Assembly: GCA_964494015.1 (NCBI GenBank)
Contig: CAZBQC010000005.1
Span: 1 to 30,778, forward strand
Length of the DNA: 30,778 nucleotides
Reading direction: 5' to 3'
DNA from: CAZBQC01 sp964494015
GTDB lineage: Bacteria > Bacillota_I > Bacilli_A > RF39 > UBA660
The translations under genes and the position numbers were made by a program. Below, piece after piece: positions 21,917-30,778 of this stretch. The notes beneath the pieces are model-generated. The model made no database searches. It worked only from the letters and a program-made list of their open reading frames with translations, and had not been told where the DNA came from. Within the stretch, counting starts at the first letter, position 1. Every line of letters starts with the position of its first letter.

Positions 21917-24900
21917 TTAAGCCATGAATTCTTCTTCAAGAACTTCCAATGGTTCATCTTCAATAAATTGACTTTCTAAATCATAACTAATATTTTGATA
22001 TCTCTTTAATCCAGTACCAGCTGGAATTAATTTACCGACAATAACATTTTCCTTTAATCCTTGTAAATGATCAATTTTTCCTTTAATTGCTGCATCAGTA
22101 AGGATTCTTGTCGTCTCTTGGAAAGAAGCTGCTGACAAGAAGGAATCTGTCTCAAGTGAGGCTTTAGTAATTCCAAATAGGACTGGTTTACCAGTTGCTG
22201 GTCTTTTACCTTGAATAATTACTTCTTTATTGCTATTGGTAAATTCTTGAAAGTTTATCAAAGAACCTGGTAAAAGTTGTGTATCTCCAGAATCGATAAC
22301 TCTCATTTTAGAAATCATGCGTCTCGCAATAACTTCAATATGTTTATCGCTGATTTCAACACCTTGACTACGATAAGCGTGTTGTACTTCTTTTAATAAG
22401 TATTCTTGAGTTGTAATCGGATCAGTTACTGTTAAAAGTTCTTTTGGACTAACGGCTCCTTCTGTTAACTTATCTCCAGGACTGACAAAATTGCCTTTGC
22501 TGACACGTAGCTTAGAACCATAATTAGTAACATGGTCTTTCGTTTCAAGATCGTTTTTAATACTGATCTTAAACTTGCCATGATCTTCTTCAATAGCAAC
22601 AACTTTACCACTGATTTCGGCAATCGTCGCTTTACCCTTGGGAGTCCTTGCTTCAAATAATTCTTGAACACGAGGAAGACCTTGGGTAATATCTTCGCCA
22701 CCAGCCACACCACCGGTATGGAAAGTCCTCATCGTCAACTGTGTTCCTGGCTCGCCAATTGATTGAGCGGCCATAACACCGATTGCTTCGCCAACTTCGA
22801 CTACATTACCAGTCGCTAGATTACGACCATAGCATTTGCGACAAACACCACGTTCGGTCTTACAAGTTAAACTGGATCTAATTTCTATTTCTTTAATACC
22901 AGCATTAATAATCTTTTCAGCAATACTTTCACTGATAAGTTCTAACTTATCAGCAATCATCTCTTTAGTAACTGGATGAATTACTTTTTTGTTGGTAAAT
23001 CTTCCGATAATTCGATCGTATAATTTCTCAATTACTGATCCATCCTTATCGTTGATAAATTCACTGACGACGACACCAAAATCAGTGCCACAGTCATCTT
23101 CTTTGACAATGATATCTTGACTGACATCGACTAATCTTCTCGTCAAATATCCTGAATCAGCAGTCTTTAATGCCGTATCGGCACTACCTTTTCTAGCTCC
23201 ATGAGTCGACAAGAAGAATTCTGAAACTGATAATCCTTCTCTCAATGATGAAATAATAGGTATTTCGACTAATTCACCATTAGGTTTACTAAAAATACCA
23301 CGCATACCAGCAAGTTGAGTAAATTGAGAAATATTTCCACGAGCTTTAGAATTCATCATCGTAAAGATTGGATTATCAACATCAGTTTTAGCATAACTTT
23401 CAAGTTCTTTTTGAACATCTGACTTAGCTGTTTCCCAAATACTGATAACTTTATTAAATCTCTCTTCTTCTGTTATTAGACCACGAGTATACTGCTTGTT
23501 AATTGTTTCGACTAACTTTTTGCTATCCTCAATTATTTTAGGTTTATTCGCACTTACTTTAACATCACTAATTGAAACTGTAATGCCGGCGACTGTCGAA
23601 TACTTAAATCCCAAATCCTTAAGTCGATCCAACATGATAGAAGTTTCGGTTGTCTTGTAACGTTTGAATATCTGAGCAATAATACTTTCTAAAGTACTTT
23701 TAGCAAATGGTTTAACAAGATCCATCTTAATAATTTCTTCTTTAAGATTCTTACCCTTTTCAATAAAGTACTTATTAGGAGTAATATTTTGAATATTCTC
23801 ATCACTTGGTTCATTAATATAAGCAAAAGAATCAGGTAAGATTTCATTAAAAATTAATTTCCCAATCGTTGTAACTAGATACTTACCTTTTTGTCCTTCG
23901 GTAAATAATTTATACTTAAATGAATCTACCGGCACACAAATTCTGGTATGTAGCGCTAATTCTCGACGTTCATAGGCCATAATCGCTTCGTTAGAGTTTC
24001 TAAATACTCGACCTTCATCTTTTAGACCTTTCTTTTCTGTCGTCAAATAGTAATTACCTAAAACCATATCTTGGCTAGGTGTAACTATCGGACTACCATC
24101 TTTCGGATGAAGAATGTTGTTCGCACCAAGCATTAGAATTCTAGCTTCGGAACAAGCCTCTTCAGATAATGGAACATGAACAGCCATTTGATCGCCGTCA
24201 AAGTCGGCATTGAAAGCCGTACATACCAATGGATGTAATCTAATCGCTTTACCACCAATTAATTTTGGTTCGAAAGCTTGAATTCCTAGACGGTGAAGCG
24301 TTGGAGCACGATTCAATAAAACCGGATGCTCTTTGATAACATCTTCGACGATATCCCATACTACTTCATCTCTATTGTCAATTAATTTCTTAGCAGCTTT
24401 GATATTGTGAGCGATATCTCTTTTGACAAGTCCATTGATGACATGGGGCTTGAATAATTCAAGAGCCATTTCTTTTGGCAAACCACATTGATACATCTTT
24501 AAATTTGGTCCGACGACGATAACTGAACGTCCTGAATAGTCGACACGCTTACCAAGTAGATTCTGACGGAATCTTCCCTGTTTACCTTTAAGCATACTTG
24601 AAAGGGACTTCAAAGGACGATTTCCCGCACCAGTGACACTTCTTCCGCGTCGACCATTATCGAATAAGGCATCAACTGCTTCTTGTAACATTCTTTTTTC
24701 ATTTTGAATAATAATCGTTGGAGCATTTAAATCAATTAGTTTCTTTAAACGATTATTACGATTAATCACTCTTCGATACAAGTCATTTAAATCACTCGTT
24801 GCAAATCTCCCACCATCTAGTTGAATCATTGGTCTTAGTTCTGGTGGAATGACTGGAATACAATCCATAATCATCCATTCAGGATGATTTTCGGATTTCT

Positions 24901-25549
24901 TAAATGAGTCAAGAACATCAAGTCTTTTAATGAGACGAATTCTCTTTTGTCCTTGAGCTGTCTCAAGCTCAGATTTAAGACTATTTATATCTTTATCTAG
25001 ATCAACTCTCTTAAGTAGTTCCTTAATTGCTTCAGCACCCATGCCAACTGTAAAGCCAGTTCCGTATTTTTCGTAGTAGGCACGGTACTCTTTCTCGGAT
25101 AGAGTCTGTTTATTTTCTAATGGTGCAATACCTTTATCGATAACGACATAACTGACGAAGTATAGTACTTCTTCAAGTTCTCTTGGACTCATATCAAGAA
25201 CTAATCCCATTCTTGATGGAATTCCTTTAAAGAACCAAATATGAGAAACAGGAGAGGCCAGTTCAATATGCCCCATCCTCTCACGTCTAACTTTGGCTCT
25301 TGTCACTTCGACACCACATCGATCACAGACAATATTTTTATATCGAACACGTTTATATTTACCACAAGCACATTCAAAATCTTTAGTTGGTCCAAAAATT
25401 TTCTCACAGAATAATCCATCGCGCTCTGGTCTTAAGGTACGATAATTAATTGTTTCTGGTTTTTTTACTTCGCCATAACTCCATTCACGGATTTTATCTG
25501 GTGAAGCAATCCCAATCTTTAAAGCTTCAAATTTATTTACATCGATCAT
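21917..25549 (-). CDS. rpoC: RNA polymerase beta-prime subunit
   Basis: The 1210-residue catalytic beta-prime subunit, near the Bacillus length. The N-terminal zinc ribbon has Cys60, Cys62, Cys75 and Cys78 (CACGKYKRV and CDRCGVEV). The active-site magnesium triad is in NADFDGDQ at 447-454 (Asp449, 451, 453). The second zinc site is DDCGTDFG plus LTCKTERGVCRKCYG, followed by the bridge-helix and trigger-loop regions (GARKGSADTALKTADSGYLTRRLVD and GEPGTQLTMRTFHTGG read in shorter pieces across the usual positions). No large lineage-specific insertion. The ATG shares one base with the rpoB TAA (TAATG), with AAGGGGAT just upstream, so translation is coupled. Confidence 0.99.
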   Translation of the reverse strand: MIDVNKFEALKIGIASPDKIREWSYGEVKKPETINYRTLRPERDGLFCEKIFGPTKDFECACGKYKRVRYKNIVCDRCGVEVTRAKVRRERMGHIELASPVSHIWFFKGIPSRMGLVLDMSPRELEEVLYFVSYVVIDKGIAPLENKQTLSEKEYRAYYEKYGTGFTVGMGAEAIKELLKRVDLDKDINSLKSELETAQGQKRIRLIKRLDVLDSFKKSENHPEWMIMDCIPVIPPELRPMIQLDGGRFATSDLNDLYRRVINRNNRLKKLIDLNAPTIIIQNEKRMLQEAVDALFDNGRRGRSVTGAGNRPLKSLSSMLKGKQGRFRQNLLGKRVDYSGRSVIVVGPNLKMYQCGLPKEMALELFKPHVINGLVKRDIAHNIKAAKKLIDNRDEVVWDIVEDVIKEHPVLLNRAPTLHRLGIQAFEPKLIGGKAIRLHPLVCTAFNADFDGDQMAVHVPLSEEACSEARILMLGANNILHPKDGSPIVTPSQDMVLGNYYLTTEKKGLKDEGRVFRNSNEAIMAYERRELALHTRICVPVDSFKYKLFTEGQKGKYLVTTIGKLIFNEILPDSFAYINEPSDENIQNITPNKYFIEKGKNLKEEIIKMDLVKPFAKSTLESIIAQIFKRYKTTETSIMLDRLKDLGFKYSTVAGITVSISDVKVSANKPKIIEDSKKLVETINKQYTRGLITEEERFNKVISIWETAKSDVQKELESYAKTDVDNPIFTMMNSKARGNISQFTQLAGMRGIFSKPNGELVEIPIISSLREGLSVSEFFLSTHGARKGSADTALKTADSGYLTRRLVDVSQDIIVKEDDCGTDFGVVVSEFINDKDGSVIEKLYDRIIGRFTNKKVIHPVTKEMIADKLELISESIAEKIINAGIKEIEIRSSLTCKTERGVCRKCYGRNLATGNVVEVGEAIGVMAAQSIGEPGTQLTMRTFHTGGVAGGEDITQGLPRVQELFEARTPKGKATIAEISGKVVAIEEDHGKFKISIKNDLETKDHVTNYGSKLRVSKGNFVSPGDKLTEGAVSPKELLTVTDPITTQEYLLKEVQHAYRSQGVEISDKHIEVIARRMISKMRVIDSGDTQLLPGSLINFQEFTNSNKEVIIQGKRPATGKPVLFGITKASLETDSFLSAASFQETTRILTDAAIKGKIDHLQGLKENVIVGKLIPAGTGLKRYQNISYDLESQFIEDEPLEVLEEEFMA

Positions 25550-28500
25550 TAAAACTCATCCCCTTCCAAATCTATATAACTATCTTCGGGGCTACTTACA
25601 TCACTGAACTCCTCATCGATTGCCTCTTGATCTTCATCTTCATATTCGCTAGGAGCAAGTATTTCGTTATTTAATGGTGCTTCTAGATTGACGGTTTCTA
25701 ACTCATCGATCGATAATTTTACATCTTCTTTGTACTCTTGTTCCTCGATTTGTTTTAGGTCGAGAACTTCATTATTATCATTGATAATATGTAAGTCCAA
25801 TCCTAAGGCTTGGAATTCTTTCATTAAGACTCTAAATGACTCAGGAACACCGGCCTGATTGATTTCTTGTCCTTTGACAATTGCTTCGTAAACTTTAACA
25901 CGACCAATGACATCGTCAGATTTGACGGTTAATAGTTCCTGTAGGGTATGGGCAGCGCCATAGGCATAAAGAGCCCAAACTTCCATTTCGCCGAATCTTT
26001 GTCCGCCAAACTGAGCTTTTCCTCCAAGAGGTTGTTGCGTAACTAAAGAGTATGGTCCAGTACTTCTGGCATGTAATTTATCGTCGACCATGTGATGCAG
26101 TTTGATCATATACATGACACCAACTGAAACTCTGTTTTCGAACGGTTCACCATTTCGACCATTGTATAGAACTGTTTTACCATCTGGATCCATTCCGGCT
26201 TCCTTCATCATCTCTTCGATATCTTTAGTTTTAGCGCCATCAAAAACTGGTGTGGCAATATGAATGTTTAGTTTCTTAGCTGCCATACCTAAATGTAACT
26301 CTAGAATTTGTCCGATATTCATACGTGAAGGAACTCCAAGTGGATTTAACATAATATCGACTGGTCTTCCATCTGGTAGATATGGCATATCTTCCTGTGG
26401 AAGAATTAGGGAAATAACTCCCTTGTTGCCATGACGTCCAGCCATTTTATCCCCAACTTGAATCTTACGTTTTTGAATAATATAAACACGAATTACTTTG
26501 CTGACCCCACTTTGTAGTTCATCGTTTTCTTTGCGAGAATAAATCTTGACATCGTGAACAATTCCGTCTCCTCCGTGAGGAACACGAAGTGATGTATCAC
26601 GAACTTCTCTGGTCTTTTCACCAAAAATAGCATGTAAAAGTTTTTCTTCAGAAGTTAATTCAGCCATTCCCTTTGGCGTTACTTTACCAACTAGAATATC
26701 ACCTTCCTTAACCTCAGTACCAACGATAACAATACCGTTTTCATCTAAGTTCTTGCGAGCTTCTTCGCTGACATTTGGAATATCGCGGGTAATTTCTTCT
26801 GGTCCCAACTTAGTTTCACGACACTGCATCTGATAATCTTCTAGTTGAAGCGAAGTATAGACGTCGTCTCTTACTAAATTCTCATTTAGAATAACGGCAT
26901 CTTCATAATTATATCCATTGAAAGTCATGAACGCAACGACGACATTCTTGCCAAGAGCAAGTTCTCCTTTATCGGTACTTGGTCCATCAGCTAAAATGGT
27001 CCCACGTTCAATTTTCTGACCAATTTTAACAATTGGACGATGATGTTGACAAGTCCCAACATTGGACATTTCAAAATTCGATAAATAATAAGTATCTTTA
27101 CCAGTTTTATTTTTAACGACAATTTTTGTCGCATCGACATATTCGACGATACCATCAGCTTTGGAAACGACGACGGCACCAGAATCTCTAGCTGCCACAT
27201 ATTCGACACCCGTTCCAATTAATGGTGCTTCCGCCTTTAATAATGGAACGGATTGACGTTGCATATTAGCACCCATCAAAGCACGAGTTGCATCGTCATG
27301 TTCCAAGAATGGAATACAACTAGTTGTAACGGCAACCACCTGTTGAGGTGATACATCGATATAGTCAATTTGCTCTGGATGAGTCAAAATATTCTCACCA
27401 CGGTATCTGGCTGGAGCCTGTTTTTCGACGATCATATTATCATCGTCGACTTCGACTGTTGCCTGCGCAATAATTAAGTCATTTTCTTCATCAGCCGTCA
27501 AATAATCGACTTCATCAGTAATCTTAGAATTAACTACCTTACGATAAGGAGTCATAATAAAGCCATAATCATCAACTTTAGCATAACTAGCAAGAGAGGT
27601 AATAAGTCCAATGTTTGGTCCCTCAGGAGACTCGATCGGACAGATTCTTCCATAGTGACTAGAATTGACGTCACGTACTTCCATACCTGCTCTGTCACGT
27701 GATAATCCACCTGGTCCTAAAGCGGAAAGACGTCTTTTATTGGTCAACTCGGCAATAGGATTCGTTTGATCCATAAATTGTGATAATTGACTACTACCAA
27801 AGAATTCCTTCATAACGGCAGTCACTGGACGAATATTAATTAAGGATTTAGGTGTTACTTCATCCATTTCTTGAGTTGTCATACGCTCACGAATAACTCT
27901 TTCCATACGAGCGACACCAATCCTAAATTGATTTTGTAAAAGTTCTCCTACTTGCTTTATGCGACGATTTCCCAAATGATCAATTTCATCAAAATTACCT
28001 ACTCGATGCAATAGATTTAGGTAGTATGATACTGCTGCATAAACATCAGAAATCGTTAATCTCTTTACTCCGATACTTTGATCATTACCAATCACAGTTA
28101 ATTTATCTTTACTGTTATTAGGATCATAAATCTTAATTGTTTGGATTTTATTATAAGTATCTAACTCATCGTTGATCTTAACTTCTTTAATACCAAAGCC
28201 ATTACTAAAAATAGCTTTAACATCTTCAAAAATATCTTTAGTAATAACTGTTCCTTTGGCATACTTAACTTCACCGTCGACTTTAATATCCTCAGCTATA
28301 GTCTGATTCAATAGTCGATCGGTAATATTTAGCTTACGATTAAATTTATAACGGCCAACACGGGCCAATTCATAACGGAATTCATCAAAGAATCTTACAA
28401 TAATTTGATTTTTTGAACTATCTAATGTCGATGGTTCCCCCGGTCTTAATTTTTCATAGATTTCTAGTAAGGCTTCATCGGTATTTCTCGTCGAATCCTT

Positions 28501-29166
28501 AGCGATTGTATTTTCTAAGTAGACGTCATCGCCAAATAATTTGATAATATCTTCATCGCTAGACAAACCAAAAGCACGCAAAAGAGTCGTAATTGTGACC
28601 TTTCTTGTCCTGTCAATTCTTACGTATAGGACATCTCTTGCATCTGTTTCAAATTCCAACCATGTTCCACGAGTTGGAATAATTTGAGAAGTAATTAACT
28701 CGCGTCCATTTTTATCAATTTCATGATTAAAATAAACACTAGGAGATCGTACTAACTGACTGACGATTACACGTTCAGCACCATTAATTACAAAAGTCCC
28801 ACTGTCTGTCATAATAGGCATATCGCCTAAAAATATTTCTTGTTCTTTTACTTCACCAGTCTCGTTATTAAATAGTCTAACATTTACTTTAAGTGGTGCA
28901 GCATAAGTCGCTTCACGATGCCTACACTCTTTTATTGAAAATCTTGGCTCATCAAAATGATAATCACCAAACTCCAATCGTAAAGTACCAGAAAAGTTTT
29001 CTACGGGGAATAAATTTTCGAATACTTCCTTTATACCTGTATCAATAAACCACTGATACGATTTCTTTTGGATCTCTAACAAATCCTTTAGTTCATAAGT
29101 ATTTTTAATCCTTGAAAAGGATCTTCTTTGGCGATAATCACCACAATTAATAACCTTATAAGCCAC
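25549..29166 (-). CDS. rpoB: RNA polymerase beta subunit
   Basis: The 1205-residue beta subunit. Typical motifs: N-terminal RRSFSRIKNTYELKDLLEIQ, IVSQLVRSPSVYF, the rifampicin pocket GSSQLSQFMDQTNPIAEL then TNKRRLSALGPGG, YGRICPIESPEGPN, GDKMAGRHGNKGVIS and GGKAQFGGQRFGEMEVWALYAYG near the C-terminus. The last 35 residues are strongly acidic. In the rifampicin pocket, the position equivalent to E. coli His526 is Asn476 (codon at 27741-27739); Asp516 and Ser531 equivalents are unchanged. The start is GTG 29164-29166 after AGGGGTG. It sits downstream of a ybxB-type gene as in Bacillus, and its promoter lies in the 96-base gap. Confidence 0.99.
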   Translation of the reverse strand: MAYKVINCGDYRQRRSFSRIKNTYELKDLLEIQKKSYQWFIDTGIKEVFENLFPVENFSGTLRLEFGDYHFDEPRFSIKECRHREATYAAPLKVNVRLFNNETGEVKEQEIFLGDMPIMTDSGTFVINGAERVIVSQLVRSPSVYFNHEIDKNGRELITSQIIPTRGTWLEFETDARDVLYVRIDRTRKVTITTLLRAFGLSSDEDIIKLFGDDVYLENTIAKDSTRNTDEALLEIYEKLRPGEPSTLDSSKNQIIVRFFDEFRYELARVGRYKFNRKLNITDRLLNQTIAEDIKVDGEVKYAKGTVITKDIFEDVKAIFSNGFGIKEVKINDELDTYNKIQTIKIYDPNNSKDKLTVIGNDQSIGVKRLTISDVYAAVSYYLNLLHRVGNFDEIDHLGNRRIKQVGELLQNQFRIGVARMERVIRERMTTQEMDEVTPKSLINIRPVTAVMKEFFGSSQLSQFMDQTNPIAELTNKRRLSALGPGGLSRDRAGMEVRDVNSSHYGRICPIESPEGPNIGLITSLASYAKVDDYGFIMTPYRKVVNSKITDEVDYLTADEENDLIIAQATVEVDDDNMIVEKQAPARYRGENILTHPEQIDYIDVSPQQVVAVTTSCIPFLEHDDATRALMGANMQRQSVPLLKAEAPLIGTGVEYVAARDSGAVVVSKADGIVEYVDATKIVVKNKTGKDTYYLSNFEMSNVGTCQHHRPIVKIGQKIERGTILADGPSTDKGELALGKNVVVAFMTFNGYNYEDAVILNENLVRDDVYTSLQLEDYQMQCRETKLGPEEITRDIPNVSEEARKNLDENGIVIVGTEVKEGDILVGKVTPKGMAELTSEEKLLHAIFGEKTREVRDTSLRVPHGGDGIVHDVKIYSRKENDELQSGVSKVIRVYIIQKRKIQVGDKMAGRHGNKGVISLILPQEDMPYLPDGRPVDIMLNPLGVPSRMNIGQILELHLGMAAKKLNIHIATPVFDGAKTKDIEEMMKEAGMDPDGKTVLYNGRNGEPFENRVSVGVMYMIKLHHMVDDKLHARSTGPYSLVTQQPLGGKAQFGGQRFGEMEVWALYAYGAAHTLQELLTVKSDDVIGRVKVYEAIVKGQEINQAGVPESFRVLMKEFQALGLDLHIINDNNEVLDLKQIEEQEYKEDVKLSIDELETVNLEAPLNNEILAPSEYEDEDQEAIDEEFSDVSSPEDSYIDLEGDEF

Positions 29167-29237
29167 TTTTTCACCCCTATTAATTTAATTAGTCAAAGAA
29201 CATATTTTTAAAAAATATAATACGTTGCCAATTTATA

Positions 29238-29266
29238 TTAATATCACAAATATGTTATCAAGTCAA
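29238..29266 (-). promoter_or_regulatory. Promoter of rpoB-rpoC
   Basis: Minus strand: -35 TTGACT (29266-29261), 17-base spacer, -10 TATTAA (29243-29238) with an extended TGA before it. The -35 overlaps the TGA stop of the ybxB-type gene. The predicted leader of about 65 bases contains an AT-only inverted repeat (ATATTTTTTAAAAATAT) without an obvious regulatory fold. Confidence 0.65.
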
Positions 29267-29847
29267 CAAATTTTTAACGAAGTTATGAAAAAACCCTTTT
29301 TTTTGCCTAATATAGACACATTATAGTATTTTCCCATGTCAAATATTAACGATTTAGCACCCTGTTCTTTTCTAATGACTAAGTAAATTATTCCTTCTTT
29401 ATTTAGATATTCTTTAGCCTTAATTAATAAATCATACAAATTCTTTTTACCGATTCTAATCGGAGGATTAGTAATAATATAATCATATTTATTTTGAACT
29501 TCACTATAACCATCACTAACAAAAGCCTTAGCATTAACTTTATTCTCTAGAATATTCATTTTAGCCAAGTGAACAGCTCGTTTATTGATATCGATCATTT
29601 CCACACTACAAGTTGTTAACTTAGCTATGACAATTCCAATTGGACCATAGCCACATCCTAGATCGAGAGCATTTCCAGAAAGTTCTGAAAGTGGAATACT
29701 TTCTAGTAAAAATCTCGTTCCAAAGTCCAATCCATCCTTGGAAAATACACCATGATCAGTGTTAAAAACAAACGTATTATCAAGTATCTTAACAGGATGT
29801 TTTTTAATTTCACTCTTTAAATTTTCATTAATAAAATAGTGCCCCAT
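29263..29847 (-). CDS. ybxB: YbxB/RsmC-type 16S rRNA guanine methyltransferase
   Basis: A 194-residue class I SAM-dependent methyltransferase. The SAM loop is LDLGCGYGPIGI at 61-72, the acidic residue following strand 2 is in VEMIDINKRAV, and the catalytic signature is TNPPIRIGK with NPP at 127-129, as in N2-guanine methyltransferases acting on 16S rRNA (RsmC, G1207 in E. coli). The N-terminus SEIKKHPVKI and FNTDHGVFSKDGLDFGTRFLLE matches the YbxB proteins encoded between rplL and rpoB in Bacillus. Here the gene is again directly upstream of rpoB, but rplL is not its neighbour. The start ATG follows GGGAGG. It ends in TGA within the rpoB -35. Confidence 0.92.
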   Translation of the reverse strand: MGHYFINENLKSEIKKHPVKILDNTFVFNTDHGVFSKDGLDFGTRFLLESIPLSELSGNALDLGCGYGPIGIVIAKLTTCSVEMIDINKRAVHLAKMNILENKVNAKAFVSDGYSEVQNKYDYIITNPPIRIGKKNLYDLLIKAKEYLNKEGIIYLVIRKEQGAKSLIFDMGKYYNVSILGKKKGFFITSLKIC

Positions 29848-29928
29848 ATTTCCTCCCTAAAGTGATCATTAATAATATTAAATCCTTAAAACAACCTAGT
29901 ATTATATAATAAACTTTCTTTAATAACA

Positions 29929-30702
29929 TTATAATATTTGTTTATTTTTTCTTTTGCCGTAAACATTGCATCTATCCATAAATGTTCTTTGAAGTTCGGG
30001 AATATTTTCAACATCCGATTTTATCTTCCATGAACTATTACAAAATGATGTTACATCAAGAGATGCAAAATAGTCTAATACCGTTTCGTATTCCAAATCC
30101 AATAAAATACTAAATTCTCGTGATAAGTAATAGATATCACCAATAAAATAATTGTGTTCAAAATAGTCAATTAATCCGGTTTTACTTAATGACAACATCA
30201 ATTTTATTAAATCATCATAACCAGAGAATCTAATATAAATTAATTTTAGAATACAGTGTCTAAAACTATTTAAATCAAGAGTTCGAAAAGTTAAGTATTC
30301 GGTCATTCCTTCGTTAATAGCCGCTCCAATTTTATCAATCTGATATAAACCACATTTATTTCTTTCATTGTCAGAACTTCCCAAATGATACTGTTCGTGC
30401 ATTAATACACGTTGTATCCATTTCTTAGAAAAATTAAGCAATGCTTTAGAAACATAAATAGTATTTGTAGATGGCTTACATCGTGCTAATACTGCTTTAT
30501 CTGGTGCATCCAAATAGGGCATTTTCCCTATTTCTACTTTCATACTTTTAACTTTTGTGTTGTAAATATCGGCATAATCATCTGGTAATGATCTTAAAAT
30601 TAATCGATGATTAATTTTCATTGCTCTTATCAAAAAATCTTGATCGCTAGTATCACTTTTAGAAATTTCTGAAAAAAATTTTTCACTATCAAATAACCCC
30701 AT
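29929..30702 (-). CDS. Putative gluzincin-type zinc metallopeptidase
   Basis: A 257-residue protein I cannot assign to a named family. It carries HEQYH at 102-106 (HEXXH) in VLMHEQYHLGS, and 25 residues later AAINEGMTEYLT, where Glu131 is placed like the third zinc ligand of thermolysin-type gluzincins (compare GAINEAISD). This arrangement supports a zinc peptidase fold. There is no signal peptide or membrane helix, so it should be cytoplasmic. The C-terminal half (about 140-257) is helical and aromatic, without recognised motifs. The start ATG follows AGGGGGAAAA. It is 81 bases upstream of ybxB, with a TATAAT between them, so the two may be transcribed separately. Substrate unknown; toxin, phage or stress roles would be guesses. 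Confidence 0.75.
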   Translation of the reverse strand: MGLFDSEKFFSEISKSDTSDQDFLIRAMKINHRLILRSLPDDYADIYNTKVKSMKVEIGKMPYLDAPDKAVLARCKPSTNTIYVSKALLNFSKKWIQRVLMHEQYHLGSSDNERNKCGLYQIDKIGAAINEGMTEYLTFRTLDLNSFRHCILKLIYIRFSGYDDLIKLMLSLSKTGLIDYFEHNYFIGDIYYLSREFSILLDLEYETVLDYFASLDVTSFCNSSWKIKSDVENIPELQRTFMDRCNVYGKRKNKQIL

Positions 30703-30723
30703 TCATTTTTCCCCCTACTACAT

Positions 30724-30747
30724 AAAAAGAACTTATTTCTAAGCTCT
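30724..30747 (-). terminator. Hairpin with U-run upstream of the metallopeptidase gene
   Basis: Minus strand AGAGCTTA-GAAA-TAAGTTCT (8 bp, one G-U pair, GAAA tetraloop) then five T. It most likely ends an upstream gene beyond the window. Only about 20 bases remain between it and the metallopeptidase start, too few for a separate promoter, so it could also be a leader attenuator of that gene. Confidence 0.55.
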
Positions 30748-30778
30748 ATTATTGAATTTATAATTATTTGACTTCTAC

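Noticed and set aside
22465..22713. Extra minus-strand frame inside rpoC, and similar ones inside rpoB and leuS
   Set aside because: They lie wholly within conserved genes in another frame and have low-complexity, non-protein-like composition.
25450..25674. Plus-strand open frame opposite the rpoB-rpoC junction
   Set aside because: Antisense to highly conserved coding sequence, no ribosome binding site or promoter; same for plus-strand frames opposite pgk, spo0A, tpiA and the ATPase gene.
1..30778. Mobile elements, CRISPR arrays, tRNA or rRNA genes
   Set aside because: I looked for transposase motifs, repeat-spacer patterns, tRNA-like cloverleaf ends (CCA, GTTCRA) and rRNA and found none that hold up by eye; a tRNAscan or Infernal run could still find something.

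Overview
The window is about 30.8 kb of AT-rich chromosome from a low-GC Gram-positive bacterium. It encodes Spo0A, a SpoIID-type protein, a leucine T-box and a FemX-type peptidoglycan branching enzyme. Sigma-A promoters are close to consensus, Shine-Dalgarno sites are strong, and UUG/GUG starts occur. This points to the Bacillota, most plausibly an uncultured gut lineage of the class Bacilli near the Mollicutes (RF39-like or Erysipelotrichia-like). That placement is inference; 16S rRNA or marker-protein trees would settle it. UGA is used as a stop (tpiA, the GT4 glycosyltransferase, ybxB), so this is not a mycoplasma code. Most of the DNA is core chromosome. I see no tRNA, rRNA, CRISPR array, insertion sequence or phage gene.

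Layout. At 0-2.7 kb (minus strand), murD and eno form an overlapping pair behind one promoter. At 2.7-7.8 kb (minus) is a small accessory block: a membrane-anchored orphan, a CYTH-like protein without catalytic residues, a MacB-like fused ABC exporter, and an AAA_14/DUF4143 ATPase, with several separate promoters and terminators. At 7.9-9.2 kb (plus) is a SpoIID/LytB-domain protein, convergent with the leucine operon (T-box, 117-aa membrane protein, leuS; 12.25 to 9.3 kb, minus). Upstream of it lies a VanY-type carboxypeptidase, divergent from a YtqA-type radical SAM protein. At 14.4-15.1 kb is a broken gene with intact promoter, ribosome binding site and terminator. A FemX-type aminoacyltransferase then runs convergently against spo0A.

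At 17.5-21.6 kb (minus) is a compact operon, pgk - flippase-like membrane protein - GT4 glycosyltransferase - tpiA. Two envelope glycolipid-type genes sit between two glycolytic genes with overlapping reading frames. At 21.8-30.7 kb (minus) are an orphan HEXXH metallopeptidase, a YbxB-type rRNA methyltransferase, rpoB, rpoC and a tiny one-helix membrane protein behind rpoC, ending at a strong terminator.

Points most worth a second look: a broken gene whose first 16 codons contain a correctly phased U_UUA_AAC heptamer leading into the downstream frame; the 36-aa membrane peptide in the rpoBC operon; the T-box-controlled membrane protein fused translationally to leuS; the CYTH fold without its catalytic residues; Asn at the RpoB position equivalent to E. 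coli His526; and glycolipid genes inserted in the glycolytic operon.
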